A stretch of 64,000 nt of DNA from Hedera helix (lineage: Eukaryota; Streptophyta; Magnoliopsida; Apiales; Araliaceae): positions 8,841,533 through 8,905,532 of the forward strand of contig OX359282.1 of assembly GCA_947179155.2 (NCBI GenBank), read 5' to 3'. Both the position numbers and the translations under genes were made by a program. The notes beneath the pieces are model-generated. The model did not search any database. It was not told where the DNA came from and was given only the letters and a program-made list of their open reading frames with translations. Every line of letters begins with the position of its first letter. Position 1 is the first letter of the stretch. Shown here piece by piece: positions 61,448-64,000 of the stretch.

Positions 61448-63571
61448 TTATTGATTACTCCCTCTGTCCTTTTGATGGCCAAAATACATTTTGCACACAA
61501 ATTAAGAAAAGTAAAATAGAGGAAAGAGAGTATAAAAAGTTTCAAGTTTATCCCAAGTGGCCCCACAAAATTAAATAAAGTAATGAGTCTTTCTTAAATT
61601 TTTTATATACTAGTGGATCCCACTAAATGGCATCTTTACTCTTTATGTACTTTGACCATCCTTTTGAGGACAAAAAAATTGTTGTGTAGGCCATCCTTTT
61701 GAGAATGGAGGGAGTATTAATTTTGAATTATTGTCTGGTAAGTCATCTTGTCAAAGCTTTTGGGTTTTATTATAAGCCTTGGTACTGTAATCACTCTTCT
61801 GAATTGATGCAAAACATTGATTTATAGACCACTAGTAACAAATTCGGTTCCCGCCTCCAGCGTTCTTGGTTGTGCGTGCTTTTCAACATGCACCTTTTCT
61901 CTGTTTGCTTGTCCATGGATTGGATTGTTAACAATGCTGTATATATTATGTTATTGTATGACTAAAAAATGTGTGGTATGCTTCTCTTCAGGAGGGAGGA
62001 TAAGGGTTCATAAGCTTGATGGCGTTGGTATACTGAACATCTCAACAATGCCTTTATACCAAACTAGTTGGGAACCTGGAGTAGGCTGAAAATGAATCTA
62101 ATTTGTTAGTGTAAAAGTATAAAAGAAAGAAGTAAACTAAAAGGATAAAACAATTAACTAAGAAAAAAAAGTGAATAATTTAAAATAAGAGGAGAGAAAA
62201 TGAATGAGGATAAGTATACTTCCTTATGCTTTCTGAAAATGTGTGCAGATATAAAGCAATTATTCAATATGAAAATGTTCGTTCATGGGTGTATTGTTGC
62301 ATGCATCTTTCCCTGCACGTGAACTTACTTTCTGGACATCGTTTCCAGGAATTTATTGCTGTTAGTGGGAAGAATTCAAATGCCAAAGCTGGCCGCAAAG
62401 CTTCTAAGAAACAGAAGGAAAATCCTTTGGGCACATCATTGTCTCGCAGCAAGGGAAAGCAAGGGAATCTAGGTTCTTCCAAGTATAATGTCCAGATGAA
62501 CAAGGTAAAAACTGTGAGAACCCAAAAGGTTGAACCTTTGGTTAAAGAGGAAGGTGAAATGTCAGATAATGAAGAAGTTTACGAGCAATTCAAGGAAGTG
62601 AAATGGATGGAATGGTGTGAAGATGTCATGGCAGATGAGAAAAAGACACTGACACGTCTTCACAAGTTGCAAACTACCAGTGCTGATCTCCCAAAGGAGA
62701 AGGTTCATCTTAGTACCTGTTATGCCCCGTTTTAGTGCTAGTGTTCTTAATTTTTACTAAAATGTTTTCAACTGTCTGATTTTTATCAGGTACTTTCCAG
62801 AATTAGAAGTTATCTGCAGCTTCTTGGACGAAGAGTTGACCAAATTGTTCTAGAGCATGAGGAAGAACTGTATAAGCAAGAAAGTATGAATTTGTCTCTT
62901 ATGTGCCCCCGTCCCCCCCCCCCCCCCCCCCCCCCCCCCCAAAATCCTCAATAAAGAGCCACATCTATACACTTGTTTATGTCTCATTTGTGGTTAACAT
63001 ATGCTCACCTGGCTTTGCATTACGGCCATAAGGCTTCTTTAGCAATTTTGTCATCACATTGAGAATTATGAATTCATTAATGTTGCATGTGCATTTTACT
63101 AGGCTTCAGACATAAATATGGAATATTTATTTTACAGGGATGAGAACACGACTGTGGAAGTATATCTCAACTTTTTCAAATTTGACTGGAGATGGACTTT
63201 ATAAGATTTATTCCAAACTAAAGCAGGAACAGGACGTGGCAGGAGTGGCACCTTCCCACATCAATGTTTCTGCACGTGGTTACAAATATGAGACCTCAAA
63301 TCAAACGTCAGGATTAGTTCAAAGAGGCATTGATACAGGGAAATTCGAAGCATGGAAACGAAGGAGAAGAGCCGAAGCTGATATGAATTCCCTAGTTCAG
63401 CCCCTACATGACAGAGCTTTGAGCAATGGAGCACATATATCTGACCCAAATTCTTCAGGGATTCTTGGGGCAGGACCATCTGACAACAGATACTCTGTTA
63501 ATGAAAGGCCTTATAGAATGCGTCAGACTAGTCTACCCCTAAGACAAGGTTTCCAATCAGGTATAAAGTAG
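35658..63571 (+). CDS. CHR5: CHD1-type chromatin remodeler, CHR5-like
   Basis: Thirty exons join to 1,607 codons: 35658-35985, 36140-36192, 39385-39825, 40004-40228, 40632-40715, 43231-43290, 43385-43488, 43780-43831, 45238-45301, 47243-47336, 47441-47528, 47636-47770, 49084-49275, 49360-49427, 50750-50843, 50962-51086, 51177-51240, 53992-54204, 55570-55812, 55920-56030, 56540-56626, 56854-57036, 57411-57491, 57595-57831, 59066-59221, 59381-59558, 59650-59831, 62349-62702, 62790-62883, 63138-63571. Exon phases agree throughout. The protein follows Arabidopsis CHR5 (a SNF2-family CHD1 subclass ATPase that moves nucleosomes in the nucleus) from its acidic N-terminal part to the end. Order: acidic region, two chromodomains, two-lobed ATPase, SANT/SLIDE-like domain, DUF4208-like tail. 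Arabidopsis CHR5 is a little over 1,700 residues, so about 110-130 N-terminal residues are missing here. The start at 35658 is the first in-frame ATG. All splice sites are GT-AG except intron 22 (GC-AG). Exon borders were set by reading frame and family similarity. Confidence 0.93.
38443..38679. mobile_element. Stowaway-like MITE in CHR5 intron 2
   Basis: TIRs CTTTCCCATTATTGA and, inverted, CTCCCATCATTTCA, with TA copies at 38441-38442 and 38680-38681. The interior shares blocks with the MITE at 18216-18415 (TTGTTTCATAATT, GACTTTCAAAAGTCAA), in inverted relation. Confidence 0.75.
38708..38730 (+). repeat. Homopolymer C tract (23 C)
   Basis: Uninterrupted run of 23 cytosines on the sense strand in intron 2. 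Length in assemblies of such tracts is unreliable. Confidence 0.8.
40301..40539. mobile_element. Stowaway-like MITE in CHR5 intron 4
   Basis: TIRs CTCACTCTGTTCCAAAATTA and, inverted, CTCCCTCTGTTCCAAAATTA (18 of 20 identical or better), with TA copies at 40299-40300 and 40540-40541. Confidence 0.9.
40716..43230 (+). other. Intron 5 (2.5 kb)
   Basis: AT-rich, with a short (ATT)n run at about 41758-41777. No element with clear ends and no gene was recognised. Confidence 0.5.
43832..47242 (+). other. Introns 8 and 9 around exon 9 (45238-45301)
   Basis: Two long introns (43832-45237 and 45302-47242) on either side of a 64-bp exon. Low-complexity, T-rich plant intron sequence. No transposon ends or other genes recognised. 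Confidence 0.5.
47771..49083 (+). other. Intron 12 (1.3 kb) with MITE-like insert
   Basis: Contains a short direct repeat (GTGAATGACTTGGTGA, about 48126 and 48157). A stretch rich in CCTAGGCG / GACGCCT words follows at 48210-48290, resembling the insert in intron 27. No coding gene. Confidence 0.45.
49428..50749 (+). other. Intron 14 (1.3 kb) with TA microsatellite
   Basis: TG and TA dinucleotide tracts at about 49902-49964. Otherwise T-rich intron sequence without a recognised element. Confidence 0.5.
51568..53545 (+). mobile_element. Solo LTR, probably Copia, in CHR5 intron 17 (1,978 bp)
   Basis: Starts TGTTGGGTCTCA and ends ACCCTTTCA, with perfect 5-bp target copies AACTT (51563-51567 and 53546-53550). 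TTTTGATGATAACAAA shortly after the start and AACCCCCCTTCTAG near the end are typical of plant Copia LTRs. There is no gag or pol. A leader-like CT-rich zone follows TATCAACTC at about 52035. The insert explains most of the 2.75-kb intron. Confidence 0.85.
53992..56626 (+). other. CHR5: CHR5-like exons 18-21: SNF2 ATPase second lobe
   Basis: Residues 758-975. Motifs: LKKCCNHPFLFE, SSGKLVILDKL, HRVLIFSQMVRMLDIL (across intron 18), FQRLDGSTK, FLLSTRAGGLGINL, DSDWNPQNDLQ and RAHRIGQ with the arginine finger (about 913-919). KSVEEDILERAKKKM and VLDHLVIQKL follow. This lobe closes on ATP and DNA during translocation. Confidence 0.93.
54404..54745 (+). repeat. Tandem duplication of about 176 bp in intron 18
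   Basis: GTTTAG-CAATGACTATAATTTTG at 54404 recurs at 54580, and similarity continues through GGGAGCTAAAATCT and GGAAAGAAGAATTTA. Further right, 54895-55075 and 55105-55290 form an older, more diverged pair (shared GGAGGCCCAATCAC). Confidence 0.8.
56854..57831 (+). other. CHR5: CHR5-like exons 22-24: post-ATPase bridge
   Basis: Residues 976-1142. ELSAILRFGAEELFKEDKND and DIDEILERAEKVEEK are typical CHD bridge helices. KVANFCTAEDDGSFWSRWIKP spans introns 22-23, and a basic nuclear-localisation-like stretch (NKRKKKG, FPKRRK) follows. Confidence 0.9.
57037..57410 (+). other. Intron 22 with a GC donor (GC-AG intron)
   Basis: Exon 22 ends TTTAAG and the intron starts GCAAGT; the acceptor is TATGTTCAG at 57402-57410. 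Reading through gives SAFK, then VANFC across the junction, as in CHR5. GCAAGT is the usual form of the rare GC-AG class of U2 introns. It is the only non-GT donor in the gene. Confidence 0.85.
57832..59065 (+). other. Intron 24 (1.2 kb)
   Basis: T-rich intron sequence with a T homopolymer at 58618-58629. No recognised insert. Confidence 0.5.
59066..59831 (+). other. CHR5: CHR5-like exons 25-27: SANT/SLIDE-like DNA-binding region
   Basis: Residues 1143-1314. VKKFGNDSQISLVAEEVGG is SANT-like. DFFGIPVKADDLL, RISRYENPISQF, and DDARLLLGIHYHGFGNWEKIRLDENLGL with LPRAPQLKERASQLLEM are SLIDE-like. In CHD1 this domain holds linker DNA. Confidence 0.88.
59832..62348 (+). other. Intron 27 (2.5 kb) with MITE inserts
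   Basis: Holds a MITE-like insert at about 60033-60571 (TTGTTGTCAC at the left, GTCATGACAACTA at the right, inner GACGCCTAGGCA and TGCCTAGGCAT words), a (TTA)n run (about 61413-61447) and a Stowaway element. No coding gene. Confidence 0.5.
61458..61714. mobile_element. Stowaway-like MITE in CHR5 intron 27
   Basis: TIRs CTCCCTCTGTCCTTTTGATGGCC-type and, inverted, CTCCCTCCATTCTCAAAAGGATGGCC-type, with TA copies at 61456-61457 and 61715-61716. Size 257 bp. Confidence 0.88.
62349..63571 (+). other. CHR5: CHR5-like exons 28-30: DUF4208-like C-terminus
   Basis: Residues 1315-1607. A basic linker (AGRKASKKQKEN) precedes VKEEGEMSDNEEVYEQFKEVKWMEWCEDVM, the DUF4208/CHCT-type helical domain of CHD1 proteins. 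Exons 29-30 continue with YLQLLGRRVDQIVLEHEEELYKQE and LWKYISTFSNL. The end is KFEAWKRRRRAEAD, SSGILGAGPSDNR and a TAG stop at 63569-63571. Confidence 0.9.
62913..62940 (+). repeat. Homopolymer C tract (28 C) in intron 29
   Basis: CCCCC-GT followed by 28 cytosines on the sense strand, 30 bases after the exon 29 donor. It is the second long C run in this gene. Confidence 0.8.
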
Positions 63572-64000
63572 ACCTTGGATGCCTAAATTGAAAGAGTACC
63601 ACCTATTGGAGAGGGAAATGGATTATTTTCCACTTTCTACCCATTGGATTTAGCTGCTCTGGCCATAAATATTCTCTGGTATTTTTTTTGCCCATGGGAA
63701 TAAAATTTTGCAAATTTCTTGTCAAGAGTGTAGAAATTATTTGAAGCCTCCTGCATCCATGAAGGTGGAATGGTACCCTGTAAGCATGTGGCTGTGAAGA
63801 AACTATCAACAAATTACATGGAATCTTTGGACAACAGTATTCTTTTCCCCTCTTTTTATATAAAACAGTTCACTAATTTATTACGTACATGGTGAATAGT
63901 TAAAAGGATCATTTGATCAACACTTGTATGAGGAAGACATTTTTAATGTAACGTGTCTTCGAAAAGTGTAAATTACCCAGTTTCCTTCTTGTATCTGAAC
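63572..64000 (+). other. 3' untranslated region of the CHR5-like gene
   Basis: Follows the stop codon without further ORFs. AATAAA at 63699-63704 is a candidate polyadenylation signal; the true end is not visible. No other gene starts before the window ends. Confidence 0.55.

Overview
The window is nuclear DNA of a dicot plant: AT-rich, with GT-AG introns, LTR retrotransposons, Stowaway, Tourist, hAT, CACTA and Helitron-like elements, and one large housekeeping gene whose protein matches the plant CHD1-type remodeler CHR5. I cannot name the species.

The left third (1-22 kb) is a graveyard of gene fragments filled with nested transposons. A serine carboxypeptidase-like (SCPL) fragment is split in mid-exon by a 14.4-kb Athila-type Gypsy element at 1852-16267 (target duplication CCTAT). 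The Athila element itself carries a 3.6-kb solo LTR inside its integrase (7172-10784, target duplication CTAAT). Its 5' LTR has lost about 1.05 kb. Its gag-pol frame holds three stop codons and no frameshift that I can see. A second 386-codon ORF is intact. Next comes an internal fragment of cytosolic glucose-6-phosphate dehydrogenase with good splice sites, followed by a sequence that looks like a Helitron 3' terminus. Then come two tandem copies of one KAS II exon on the minus strand, one of them hit by a 1.1-kb hAT element (8-bp target duplication).

The middle (22-35 kb) is intergenic and very AT-rich. It holds microsatellites, two Tourist-like MITEs, a Stowaway, a tRNA-like SINE remnant, a short Helitron candidate, a non-autonomous CACTA element (30804-31790), and, 10 bp after it, a 2.6-kb solo LTR (31801-34399). 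That LTR belongs to the same family as the partial LTR that opens the window.

The right half (35-64 kb) is one plus-strand gene of about 29 kb: a CHR5-like CHD1 chromatin remodeler with 30 coding exons (35658-63571) that join in frame to 1,607 codons. Acidic N-terminus, double chromodomain, both SNF2 ATPase lobes, SANT/SLIDE-like region and DUF4208-like C-terminus are all present. The N-terminus is shorter than in Arabidopsis CHR5 and carries a tandem duplication. Introns are swollen by Stowaway elements, a probable Copia solo LTR, other MITE-like sequence and local duplications. One intron has a GC donor. This is the only gene in the window that looks functional.

No clearly new multi-gene system is visible. 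The most unusual signals are the arrays of a palindromic 12-mer in the Athila LTRs and 3' region, and the cluster of unrelated gene fragments next to a Helitron-like end.
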